9,112 nt of DNA from Spirochaetales bacterium (GCA_031274005.1 JAISQU010000213.1:1-9112); one strand, 5' to 3'. Shown: positions 1-6,675, counted from the stretch's first letter. Numbers and translations: made by a program. Notes: a model not told the origin generated them from the sequence alone.

Positions 1-743
1 CCGTGCGCGAGGGTTCCGACGATAATTTCTATCATCATGGCGATTCCGACGCCTTTGTAGCCGGCTATGGGCTGCAGAAAACCCTCTATGGCTTTTTGCG
101 CGTCTGTTGTCGGGACGCCTTCCGAGTCCGTCGCCCAGCCTTCGGGCAAGGCCCAGCCTTCCCGCGCGTAGTTTATAATTTTATTGCGGGCTGTAACCGA
201 GTTGGAGATGTCCAGCATGATGGGGAATTCCCGCCAGGGGAAGGAGAGCGAGAACGGATTATTGCCGATAAAAGTTTCCAGCCCGCCCCAGGGCGTCATT
301 GTTTTGTAGGCTACCGTCGTGGCAAAACCGATATAGCCTTTACGCGCCGCGCAGCAGGTGTAATACCCTGTGGCCCCGAAGTGGGAGGAGTTCTCGGCAA
401 GGGCCAGCCCGACGCCGCAGGCCGCCGCTTTTTCTATTGCCTTGTCCATGGCGAATACGGAGACCGCAGGCCCCATGTGCCCGCCCCCGTCTATATGGCA
501 GAAGGCGGGCATGTCGGCGCTAACGCGTATGTCGCTGTGGCTTATGTTTTTATAGCGTTTAACATAATACTGAAGAAGGTTGACGCCGTGGGTGTCAACT
601 CCCCGCAGGTTTGCCGATACCAGCGCGCCTGTTACCGCGTGGGCGTAGGCGTCATCGGCGCCGCAGCATTTTTTCAGCACGAGCGTACACCACTCTCTGA
701 GGCGCTCTTCTTTGAAGGTGAGAAAATCTGTTTTCTGGTTCAT
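1..743 (-). CDS. Ldh_2-family (malate/L-lactate dehydrogenase type) oxidoreductase, 3' end missing
   Basis: NAD(P)H-dependent reductase/dehydrogenase of the Ldh_2 fold, a family that includes malate, sulfolactate, ureidoglycolate and 2,3-diketogulonate dehydrogenases and delta1-pyrroline-2-carboxylate reductase. Translating the minus strand from ATG at 743 gives 247 residues before the window edge, roughly two thirds of the usual 330-360. Visible family marks: RGVDTHGV at residues 48-54 with the conserved histidine 52, HMGPAVSVFAMDKAIE at 89-104, NSSHFGATGYY at 118-128, NNPF at 161-164, GWA then PTTD at 211-214, and GYKGVGIAMM at 228-237. AAGGA lies a few bases upstream of the ATG. It is the last visible gene of the leftward operon, 63 bp after the SDR gene. 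Context suggests it interconverts a 2-hydroxy and a 2-keto acid. The exact substrate is unknown. The family call is firm. Confidence 0.9.
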   Translation of the reverse strand, partial: MNQKTDFLTFKEERLREWCTLVLKKCCGADDAYAHAVTGALVSANLRGVDTHGVNLLQYYVKRYKNISHSDIRVSADMPAFCHIDGGGHMGPAVSVFAMDKAIEKAAACGVGLALAENSSHFGATGYYTCCAARKGYIGFATTVAYKTMTPWGGLETFIGNNPFSLSFPWREFPIMLDISNSVTARNKIINYAREGWALPEGWATDSEGVPTTDAQKAIEGFLQPIAGYKGVGIAMMIEIIVGTLAH

Positions 744-772
744 ATGTTTTATCCTTTTTCTTGTTATCTAAT

Positions 773-808
773 AGAGTTGTTCGGAAACTAAAGTTTCTGA
801 ACAACTCT
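773..808. repeat. Palindromic element at the SDR stop codon
   Basis: Two 17-base arms (773-789 and 792-808) are reverse complements except for one position (783 against 798) and are separated by only two bases. The plus-strand copy can pair throughout using one G-U, while the minus-strand transcript has one A-C mismatch. The right arm supplies the first two bases of the plus-strand CTA that encodes the SDR TAG stop (807-809). There is no T tract on either side, so it does not look like a simple terminator. It may be a dispersed REP-like palindrome, or an RNA-stability or attenuation hairpin between the last two operon genes. Confidence 0.75.
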
Positions 809-1556
809 AATGAAAAAATCGTCCGCCATCCACGACAAGGTTTTGCCCGGTGATACTGTCTGTTTCAATGAACAGCCGCACGGCATCCGCCACATCATCC
901 CGCTCTACTGTTTTCTTTATTAAAGCGGCGTTTCGGGCCTTCTCGGCATACGCAGGAGTCAAGTTTTCCGTCATGCGGGTTCCATCCATAAGGCCGGGGG
1001 CAACGCCATTTACCAGTACCGAAGGCGCAAGGGCTACTGCCAGGCAATGTGTTAGATGAATGAGACCCGCTTTGGAAACAGCGTAGGCAATACTGCTTCC
1101 TGACGGACTTAGCCCCGCGATGGAGGAAATAGTTACAATACGTCCGCCTCCCCGGCGTTTCATTTCAGGACCGATAAGCCGGGCGGCAAGATAAGGCGCG
1201 GTAAGATTGCAGGCCATAATCTTTTCCCACAATTCAGGGGTAAGAGCTTCAAGATCAGCAAAGCCAACAAATTGATTAAAGGCAGCGTCAAGAACAAGGG
1301 CGTCTATGCCGTTGAAACGCGAAATAGCCGCATTCATCATTTTCGTTATTCCAGCCTCGGTGGTTACATCCGCCTGAAGAGCGACTGCCTCCGCCCCAGC
1401 CTTTTCCAATTCGAGGACATAGTTCTCGGCTTTTTCTTTTGAGTTAATGTACACAAGCACAACTTTCATTTTACTGCCGGCGAGTTTCCGGCATATCCGC
1501 CAGCCCAGGCCGCCGGTTCCTCCAGTAACAACCACAACTTTCCCCTCAAGGTTCAT
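807..1556 (-). CDS. SDR-family NAD(P)-dependent oxidoreductase (FabG-like)
   Basis: Classical short-chain dehydrogenase/reductase of 249 residues, normal for the family and probably cytosolic. The Rossmann motif TGGTGGLG is at residues 11-18, an adenine-binding DV at 63-64, conserved Asn 117, catalytic Ser 145 in TISSIAG, Tyr 158 and Lys 162 in YAVSK, the NGVAPG loop near 183-188, and the C-terminal TGQNLVVDGG. VYINSKEKAE after strand 2 (35-44) lacks an acidic residue at the strand end, which suggests NADP(H). The usual NNAG motif is replaced by LDAAF at 89-93. A GGAGG sequence precedes the ATG. It is 16 bp downstream of the lyase gene. In this operon it is more likely a hydroxy-acid or sugar-acid dehydrogenase than a fatty-acid enzyme, but that is inferred from context only. 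Confidence 0.9.
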   Translation of the reverse strand: MNLEGKVVVVTGGTGGLGWRICRKLAGSKMKVVLVYINSKEKAENYVLELEKAGAEAVALQADVTTEAGITKMMNAAISRFNGIDALVLDAAFNQFVGFADLEALTPELWEKIMACNLTAPYLAARLIGPEMKRRGGGRIVTISSIAGLSPSGSSIAYAVSKAGLIHLTHCLAVALAPSVLVNGVAPGLMDGTRMTENLTPAYAEKARNAALIKKTVERDDVADAVRLFIETDSITGQNLVVDGGRFFH

Positions 1557-1572
1557 TGCCTACCTCCAGATG

Positions 1573-2466
1573 TTATTTTAGCAATTCCATTTCGATAAGC
1601 ACAGTCTTAAGCTGCTCCTTTTCCTCAGCGGTCATGGGACCGGTCGGCGCGGCGCAGGGTCCCGCCTCAATGCCCAAAAGCTCCAGAGCTTCCTTGATAA
1701 CCGTGGGGAAAGATCCAAGCCCGAAGGCAATGCGCAGGGGTACCAGCTTATACTGATCTTCCAGAGAACCCGCGATATCGCCGGCAATGTATTTGTTGTA
1801 AATACTTGCGACAAGGGCCGGAGCTACATTGGCGGTGGCGGCAACAGCGCCCGTAGCGCCATAGCTGAGGGCCGCGTGAATCAGGCTGTCCCGGCCCATC
1901 ATGACATAAAAATCTTTGCCCTGCGTGCGGTTGATAATATCCGCCGTGTTGGTCATATCCCCGGTAGAGTCTTTTATGCCTACGATATTGGGAATAGCCG
2001 CGAGTTTTTCCACCGTGGCGGGCTTTATCGTTATATGCGTTTTGGGCGAATTGTCGTACAGGATGATGGGCAGGCTGGTGCTTGCGGCAACCGCGGCAAA
2101 GTGGCTGTAGAGTTCGTTCTGGTTAAGGCCGATAAAATAGGGCGTTAATACGCTGAGCGCGCTGATGCCTCCCACTTTTTGCGCAATGGCGGCAAGCGCG
2201 ATAGACTCGCGTGTGCCGATGGCGTTTGCCCCCGCGTATACGGGAACGCGGCCCTTAACATGGTCAACGGTAACTTCCAGAACTTCCTGGTATTCGGCGT
2301 TGGAAATGGCGTAAAATTCGCCGGTGGTACCAATGGCGAAAATGCCGTGAACGCCGCCGGTAATAAGAAAGTCAATAAGTTTGCGTAAAGCGGGAATATT
2401 AACCTTGCCGTCTTTGGTAAGCGGCGTAATCATTGCGGGCAGTATGCCCTTGGGGATGAAACTCAT
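1573..2466 (-). CDS. DapA/N-acetylneuraminate-lyase family aldolase or dehydratase
   Basis: Class I (Schiff-base) lyase of the DHDPS/NAL superfamily, 297 residues, a full-length TIM barrel. GTTGE at residues 46-50 binds the keto-acid carboxylate, Tyr 137 in ILYDNSP is the catalytic tyrosine, and Lys 165 in GIKDSTGD is the Schiff-base lysine. Compared with E. coli DapA, the Arg138 position is Lys (142) and the Tyr107 position is Phe (111, in TPYF). Both are important in real dihydrodipicolinate synthases. This and the transporter operon argue for a catabolic 2-keto acid lyase, such as a 2-keto-3-deoxy sugar acid aldolase/dehydratase or a 4-hydroxy-2-oxoglutarate-type aldolase, rather than lysine synthesis, so I do not use the symbol dapA. 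The start ATG at 2466 has AGGAG seven bases upstream. The gene lies 29 bp downstream of tctA. Confidence 0.9.
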   Translation of the reverse strand: MSFIPKGILPAMITPLTKDGKVNIPALRKLIDFLITGGVHGIFAIGTTGEFYAISNAEYQEVLEVTVDHVKGRVPVYAGANAIGTRESIALAAIAQKVGGISALSVLTPYFIGLNQNELYSHFAAVAASTSLPIILYDNSPKTHITIKPATVEKLAAIPNIVGIKDSTGDMTNTADIINRTQGKDFYVMMGRDSLIHAALSYGATGAVAATANVAPALVASIYNKYIAGDIAGSLEDQYKLVPLRIAFGLGSFPTVIKEALELLGIEAGPCAAPTGPMTAEEKEQLKTVLIEMELLK

Positions 2467-2495
2467 GGTAAACTCCTATAAAATTAAATATGTTT

Positions 2496-4001
2496 TTAAC
2501 CCTGCAAAGAGGCAGGCTGTTTTATCCGCATCTTGCGCCGGATTTCTTTTATTGCCGTCATAATAATGGAAAGCGCCGCGATGGCCAGAAACACTCCCGA
2601 AATGGGTCTCGTAAAAAAGGGAATCCAGTCGCCGTGATGGAGCTGGAGCCCCCGGCGCATATTACTTTCCAGAATGGGGCCGAGTATAAAACCCAGAATA
2701 ACGGGAGGCAGCGGCATTTTGATTTTGAGCATGATAAAGCCAAGAGCGCCGAATATGCCCATAGCCCACACGTCAAACACACGGTTATTGCCGGCGAAAG
2801 CGCCTACCACGCACAGGCACACAATAACCGACAGCAAAATGCTTTTTGGTATTTGCAGAAGCCGCACAAAAATGCGTATACCGAAAAATTCGACAATCAG
2901 CATAATGATATTGGCGATAATGAGTGCGGCAAAAATCGCGTAAATAAGTTCGCCGTTTGTGGCAAAAAGCATCGGCCCCGGAATGATGCCGTGTACCATA
3001 AGGCCGCCCAGAAGCATCGCGGTAACGCTGTCGCCGGGAATACCCAGCGTTAAAAGCGGAATTAAGGCGCCGCCGATTGTCGCGTTATTTGCGGCTTCCG
3101 ATGCGATAACGCCGTCAATGATTCCCGTGCCGAATTTTTCCGGATACTTTGACTGGCTTTTCGCCGTTACATAGGAAATGATATTTGACGTACCGCCGCC
3201 GATGCCGGGCAGGATTCCAATTCCTATACCGATGATCGTGGAACGGAAAAAATTCCACAATTGCCCGCAGAATTCTTTCCAGGAAACGCCAAAACCCTTT
3301 AAGGTAAACTGGATGGTGTTTGACTTTGTTACTTTGTATTTATTTCCGGCGGTTTCGATAATTTCGGAAATGGCGTAAAACCCGATAAGAACCGAAAGCA
3401 GCGCAAATCCCAAGTCAAGCTGCCACAAGCCGAAGGTAAAGCGTTTGTAGCCGTCAAGCGGCGCGGAACCGTACAGCGACAGACCCAGGCCGAAAGCCCC
3501 GCTCATAAGCCCCTTGATAAGGCTGCCCTCCGAAAGGCTTGCAATCATGGTAAGGGAAAAAACCGTTACGGAAAAATACTCGACAGGCGAAAACTTCAAT
3601 GAAAACGAGGCGATAGGGGGAGCGATAAAAATCAGCGCCAAAAAGCTGAGCAGGCCGCCCAAAAAAGAATACAGTATGCCGACTCCCAAAGCCTTGCCGG
3701 CTTCGCCGCGGTTTGCCATGGGGTTGCCGTCAAAGCAGGTGGCGATTGAGGAAGGCGTGCCGGGAATCTTGAGTAAAATAGCCGAAATAAGGCCGCCGGA
3801 GATTCCCCCGATATACAGCCCCAAAAGCAGCGAAATTCCCTGCACGGGATGCAGCCCGAAAGAAATGGGCAGGCACAGGGCGACGGCCATTGTCGCGCTC
3901 ATGCCGGGAATAGCGCCGAAAATAATGCCAAGCACAACGCCGAAAAAGATCAGCGTAATGGTAAACGGCGTGCATACGGAAAGTAAACCGGAAATAACCA
4001 T
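2496..4001 (-). CDS. tctA: Tripartite tricarboxylate transporter, large permease subunit TctA
   Basis: Main membrane subunit of a secondary (ion-driven) TTT uptake system, 501 residues, the normal length for TctA. The hydrophobic profile suggests about 10-12 membrane helices. The family's two glycine-rich repeats are clear: FGAIPGMSATMAVALCLP (28-45) with GGISGGLISAILLKIPGTPSS (in 65-85), and GILPGIGGG (262-270) with EAANNATIGGALIPLLTLGIPGDS (in 302-325). The ATG at 4001 has GGGAGG at 4009-4014, which overlaps the tctB stop codon, so translation of the two is probably coupled. The protein ends in a basic tail (KEIRRKMRIKQ). It works with TctB and the periplasmic TctC. The substrate is not determinable from this subunit. 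Confidence 0.96.
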   Translation of the reverse strand: MVISGLLSVCTPFTITLIFFGVVLGIIFGAIPGMSATMAVALCLPISFGLHPVQGISLLLGLYIGGISGGLISAILLKIPGTPSSIATCFDGNPMANRGEAGKALGVGILYSFLGGLLSFLALIFIAPPIASFSLKFSPVEYFSVTVFSLTMIASLSEGSLIKGLMSGAFGLGLSLYGSAPLDGYKRFTFGLWQLDLGFALLSVLIGFYAISEIIETAGNKYKVTKSNTIQFTLKGFGVSWKEFCGQLWNFFRSTIIGIGIGILPGIGGGTSNIISYVTAKSQSKYPEKFGTGIIDGVIASEAANNATIGGALIPLLTLGIPGDSVTAMLLGGLMVHGIIPGPMLFATNGELIYAIFAALIIANIIMLIVEFFGIRIFVRLLQIPKSILLSVIVCLCVVGAFAGNNRVFDVWAMGIFGALGFIMLKIKMPLPPVILGFILGPILESNMRRGLQLHHGDWIPFFTRPISGVFLAIAALSIIMTAIKEIRRKMRIKQPASLQG

Positions 4002-4013
4002 ATAATATCCTCC

Positions 4014-4502
4014 CTATCCCAAAATTCCCGCCGGCAGCAAGAGAAAAAACAGATCGACAAAAACGTAATACACCACAACGGGCATAACAACGGCAATGAC
4101 GGCGCTCATCATGATAAATTTTTTGGAAGGTTTATTGGCAATTACCATGATTTGCAGAAAAACATATATGACACTGGACAGAATAAAGCCGACAGGGGAA
4201 AGCGCAATCATATACAGCGCCAAAAGGATAAAAGTCGCGATAATGCTTTTATAATCGGGAATAACGGTTTCTTTTGACGACGAGGAATACGCCGCTCCGC
4301 GCCATATTCCCACAAGGGTTGTGATAACCAAAAGAAGGCTGAGCAGGGAAATTGTTCCGCCGATAAACCTCGGCATAAAACCAGGGCCGTAATCGCCCGT
4401 CTTCCCTTGTACCGTAACGGACAATCCTCGCGCCAGCATCCATATACCATAGGCGAAAAAAGCAATGCCGGTTATAATATTGATTTTTTGCTCTTTCCTC
4501 AT
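4014..4502 (-). CDS. tctB: Tripartite tricarboxylate transporter, small membrane subunit TctB
   Basis: Small integral membrane partner of TctA, 162 residues from the start chosen here. About four membrane segments are visible (near residues 9-27, 47-66, 87-125 as a pair, and 130-160), with the TctB-typical loop GDYGPGFMPRFIGG at 36-49 after the first helix. The open frame extends upstream to an ATG at 4580, but that start would add a 26-residue hydrophilic leader unlike TctB and has no good ribosome site. The ATG at 4502 has GAGGAGG eight bases upstream and begins with the usual short basic end (MRKEQK). It sits 80 bp downstream of tctC and 12 bp upstream of tctA. TctB proteins are poorly conserved, so context carries part of this call. 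Confidence 0.92.
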   Translation of the reverse strand: MRKEQKINIITGIAFFAYGIWMLARGLSVTVQGKTGDYGPGFMPRFIGGTISLLSLLLVITTLVGIWRGAAYSSSSKETVIPDYKSIIATFILLALYMIALSPVGFILSSVIYVFLQIMVIANKPSKKFIMMSAVIAVVMPVVVYYVFVDLFFLLLPAGILG

Positions 4503-4510
4503 CAAAAATT

Positions 4511-4517
4511 CCTCCTC
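4511..4517 (-). promoter_or_regulatory. Shine-Dalgarno site that fixes the tctB start
   Basis: GAGGAGG on the minus strand, eight bases before ATG 4502. It decides for the 162-residue TctB over the longer 188-residue reading that would start at 4580, almost directly after the tctC stop. Confidence 0.85.
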
Positions 4518-4538
4518 ATGCGGCACCCAAAACAGGCG

Positions 4539-4570
4539 CGGAGGCAGGCAGCTTTTGCCGCAGGCCTCCG
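4539..4570 (-). promoter_or_regulatory. Hairpin between tctC and tctB
   Basis: In the leftward mRNA, a 7-bp GC-rich stem (CGGAGGC with GCCTCCG) continues through a 2x2 internal loop into five more pairs, including one G-U, closed by an AAAA loop. It is in the 80-bp tctC-tctB gap, followed only by a weak UGUUUUGG stretch. A hairpin here fits the common pattern of making more binding protein than membrane subunits, by 3'-end protection of tctC mRNA or partial termination. This role is inferred. Confidence 0.55.
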
Positions 4571-4582
4571 TGAACGGCACTG

Positions 4583-5572
4583 TTATTTTGTAAGCAAATC
4601 CTTCATTCCCAGAATAATATCTTCCTGCGTTTTCATAATATCGTAGGCTTCTTTGCCTTTGACGAAGTAGGGACGCTGCTGGTAGGTATCCATGATGCTT
4701 GTTTGGTAATCCTGAAGCTGGTAAACCTGCTCACAGGCGTCCGCGAATTTATCGATGATTTCCCTGGGCGTTCCCTTGGGGAAAGCGAAGAAATAATTGG
4801 TGGAAAATTCAACGCCGGCGTAGCCGGCTTCCTCGGCGGTGGGAACCTCGCCGTATTTGGCGTTGCGTTCCTTGCCGGCAATGGCAAGCGCTCTCCATTC
4901 GCCTTTCTGGATGTAGGGCATGGAAGTTCCCAGCGGATTGGGAATGGCGTCAACATGACCGCCCAAAAGGCCGGCTGTGCGTTCAGCGGCTCCGCCCAAG
5001 TCTACAAGGTCGAGCTTCGCTCCGGCCTGATTTAAAAGCACGCCGATAACATAGGTCATGCCGCCTGTGGCCGCAGCCATCGTAATTTTTCCGGGGCTTT
5101 TTACCGAAGCGTCTACGAGGTCTTTCAGCGTTTTATAGGGAGATTTCCCGTTGACGCATACCGCGTAACCGGAGTCTCTCCCGCCGATACAGGCCAGGTC
5201 AAAAGCGTCAATGCCGAAATCCATCGTGCCGCACGCCCTGCCTACGGCCAGCGCGCTGTGATAAAGCAGTACGCTGTAACCGTCCGGCGCAGCATTTTTA
5301 ATCTGCGTCGCACCCACGGCGCCATTGTTCCCGGTTACGTTGGTTACGACAACCGTCTGGCCGAGAAACTTGCCCAGGCGGGTCGCGTACGCCCTGCCGT
5401 TAAAATCGCAGTCTCCGCCGGGGCTGAACGGTACGATTACCTGTATGGTCTTTTGGGGCCACGCAGTTGAACCGTCAGCATTGGAAGCTTCTCCTTTCCC
5501 GCCAGCCCATAAACCCTGGGCAGTTACGATGCAAAAAATGATCGCGATCACAACAAATGATTTTCTCTTCAT
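4583..5572 (-). CDS. tctC: Tripartite tricarboxylate transporter substrate-binding protein TctC (Bug family)
   Basis: Extracytoplasmic solute receptor of the TTT system, 329 residues. The signal peptide has a basic start (MKRK), a hydrophobic core at 6-20 and a probable signal peptidase I cut after LWA (residue 23). Cys 14 does not sit in a lipobox, so I read it as a secreted rather than lipid-anchored protein. Bug/TctC marks: VIVPFSPGGDCDFNGR (45-60), NNGAVGATQIKNAAPDGYSV (in 80-101), then GGAAERTAGLLGGHVDAIP, the PYIQKGEWRALAIAGKER strand and VPTAEEAGY. The ATG at 5572 has AAGGAGG seven bases upstream. It is the first gene of the leftward operon, directly behind the predicted promoter. The ligand is probably a small carboxylate, but pocket residues do not let me name it. 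Confidence 0.94.
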   Translation of the reverse strand: MKRKSFVVIAIIFCIVTAQGLWAGGKGEASNADGSTAWPQKTIQVIVPFSPGGDCDFNGRAYATRLGKFLGQTVVVTNVTGNNGAVGATQIKNAAPDGYSVLLYHSALAVGRACGTMDFGIDAFDLACIGGRDSGYAVCVNGKSPYKTLKDLVDASVKSPGKITMAAATGGMTYVIGVLLNQAGAKLDLVDLGGAAERTAGLLGGHVDAIPNPLGTSMPYIQKGEWRALAIAGKERNAKYGEVPTAEEAGYAGVEFSTNYFFAFPKGTPREIIDKFADACEQVYQLQDYQTSIMDTYQQRPYFVKGKEAYDIMKTQEDIILGMKDLLTK

Positions 5573-5610
5573 GTGTTTTCCTCCTTAAAAAATTCGTACT
5601 GTGATTTTTT

Positions 5611-5639
5611 ATTATTAACCGGTATTTAACTTCTGTCAA
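5611..5639 (-). promoter_or_regulatory. Sigma70-type promoter for the tctC operon
   Basis: Minus strand: TTGACA (-35, at 5634-5639) is a perfect match. A 17-bp spacer separates it from AATAAT (-10, at 5611-5616; five of six consensus bases). Transcription would start near 5604 and leave a leader of about 32 nt before the tctC ATG. The site sits directly next to the two LysR-type dyads. Confidence 0.75.
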
Positions 5640-5640
5640 T

Positions 5641-5654
5641 TTAAATGAATTTAA
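5641..5654. promoter_or_regulatory. Promoter-proximal LysR-type half of the operator (activation site)
   Basis: A perfect 14-bp palindrome (TTAAAT-GA-ATTTAA) that contains T-N11-A. Its centre is about 44 bp upstream of the predicted tctC start, next to the -35 box, where the activation-binding site of a LysR regulator is normally found. Confidence 0.5.
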
Positions 5655-5656
5655 GG

Positions 5657-5662
5657 TATCAT
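5657..5662 (+). promoter_or_regulatory. Possible -10 box of the LysR-regulator gene
   Basis: TATCAT on the plus strand matches the -10 consensus at five of six positions, with only a poor -35 match 17 bp upstream (TGTCAA at 5634-5639). A start near 5669 would fall in the middle of the distal dyad, so regulator binding there would block its own promoter. Weak on sequence alone. Confidence 0.35.
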
Positions 5663-5679
5663 TAAGTAAAACTTAATGA
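5659..5679. promoter_or_regulatory. Promoter-distal LysR recognition dyad
   Basis: Perfect 8-bp inverted arms (TCATTAAG and CTTAATGA) around a TAAAA spacer, with an internal T-N11-A core at 5663-5675. The centre is about 65 bp upstream of the predicted tctC start and about 21.5 bp (two helical turns) from the proximal dyad. It ends just before the regulator's own ribosome site. This is the textbook position of the high-affinity LysR recognition site. Confidence 0.65.
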
Positions 5680-5695
5680 GGGGGGGAACTATTTT

Positions 5696-6616
5696 ATGGA
5701 TGTACGACAACTCGAATACATAGTACACCTTGCGGACAGACAGGTTTTAGCAAGGGTTGCGGAGGAACTTTACGTCTCCCCCAGCGCGTTAAGCCAGTAC
5801 GTCGCTAAACTGGAAAATGAGTTGGGAACGCCGCTGTTTAAACGGATAAAAGGCGCATGGCCGCTGACTAACGCGGGCAGGGTCTATGTTGAGACAGCCA
5901 GAGAAATACTGAAACGCTACCATCAAATGAAAAAGGATATCAATGATATCATAGACTGTACAAGCGGCGAAATCACTGTAGGAATATCCTCCAACAAAGC
6001 GAGCAGGATGTTTACACATATATTTCCGCAGTTTAAGGGAACATATCCCAATATAACCGTGAAACTCACCGATGGACATACAAAGGATCTATTTAGTCAG
6101 GTGGAAAAAGGACTACTGGATATTGTTTTTAGCACATCAGGAATAGAAACCTCCGCGCTTATCTACCGGCCCCTCCTGCATGAACGTTTTGTGCTGACGG
6201 TACCTAAAACTCATCATCTCGCTTATCTTGCCAACCCATCCGAAGACAAACTTGCGACAATTGATCTCAACTTATTTTGCAACGACTATTTTATGCTGGC
6301 AAACCCCAGTATGACCATCCGCATAATTACCGATAACATGTTTACCAAGGCGGGGTTTTTGCCAAAAATTCTACTTGAATGCAACAGCGCTCCGACCCTG
6401 TACACTCTATCTGAAAGCGGCTATGGCGTCTCCATTATACCCATGGGAAACATGAACCCCAGCAGCGCGTCAGTTTATTTTTTAACCAACCCCCTCGGCG
6501 AATGGGACAACATCGTCGCTTATGCGCAGGGGAGCCGCTTGTCCAAGGCGGAGGAATACTTTATCGAGTTGGCGCAGGAGTATTACGCGACTCACTTTAC
6601 TCACATTAACATCTAG
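5696..6616 (+). CDS. LysR-family transcriptional regulator
   Basis: DNA-binding regulator of 306 residues, full length for the family. An N-terminal winged helix-turn-helix covers residues 1-60: RVAEELYVSPSALSQYVAKL (20-39) followed by ENELGTPLFKR (40-50). A linker helix leads to a periplasmic-binding-protein-like effector domain from about 91 (GEITVGISSNKAS) to the C-terminus. It is divergent from tctC across a 123-bp gap containing two LysR-type dyads, so it very likely controls the transport/catabolism operon in response to its substrate or an intermediate, and probably represses itself. The start ATG at 5696 has a run of seven Gs (5680-5686) as ribosome site, nine bases upstream. That run could be prone to slippage or length variation. 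The inducer is unknown. Confidence 0.93.
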   Translation: MDVRQLEYIVHLADRQVLARVAEELYVSPSALSQYVAKLENELGTPLFKRIKGAWPLTNAGRVYVETAREILKRYHQMKKDINDIIDCTSGEITVGISSNKASRMFTHIFPQFKGTYPNITVKLTDGHTKDLFSQVEKGLLDIVFSTSGIETSALIYRPLLHERFVLTVPKTHHLAYLANPSEDKLATIDLNLFCNDYFMLANPSMTIRIITDNMFTKAGFLPKILLECNSAPTLYTLSESGYGVSIIPMGNMNPSSASVYFLTNPLGEWDNIVAYAQGSRLSKAEEYFIELAQEYYATHFTHINI

Positions 6617-6634
6617 GAGCCTGTTGCGCTTAAG

Positions 6635-6661
6635 GCGGGGCCATTGCCGCAATGGCCCCGC
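6635..6661 (+). repeat. 11-bp perfect hairpin after the LysR gene
   Basis: Arms GCGGGGCCATT and AATGGCCCCGC around a 5-nt loop, 19 bases past the LysR stop. It is stable enough to end or protect the LysR transcript, but no T tract follows, so I do not call it a terminator. Confidence 0.6.
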
Positions 6662-6675
6662 GACGTTCAAGACGG

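Noticed and set aside
3..791. Plus-strand open frame of 262 residues
   Set aside because: It lies antisense to the Ldh_2 gene, whose minus-strand reading carries clear family motifs. The plus reading has no recognisable domain.
3514..4005. Plus-strand open frame of 163 residues
   Set aside because: Antisense shadow of tctA, with repetitive Ser/Pro/Lys/Ile-rich composition and no ribosome site.
4503..4580. Longer TctB starting at 4580
   Set aside because: The added leader is hydrophilic and unlike TctB, crosses the hairpin at 4539-4570, and the ATG at 4502 has a strong GAGGAGG.
5531..5533. Lipoprotein signal at Cys 14 of TctC
   Set aside because: The residues before the cysteine (IIF) do not fit a lipobox. 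A type I cut after LWA at residue 23 fits better.
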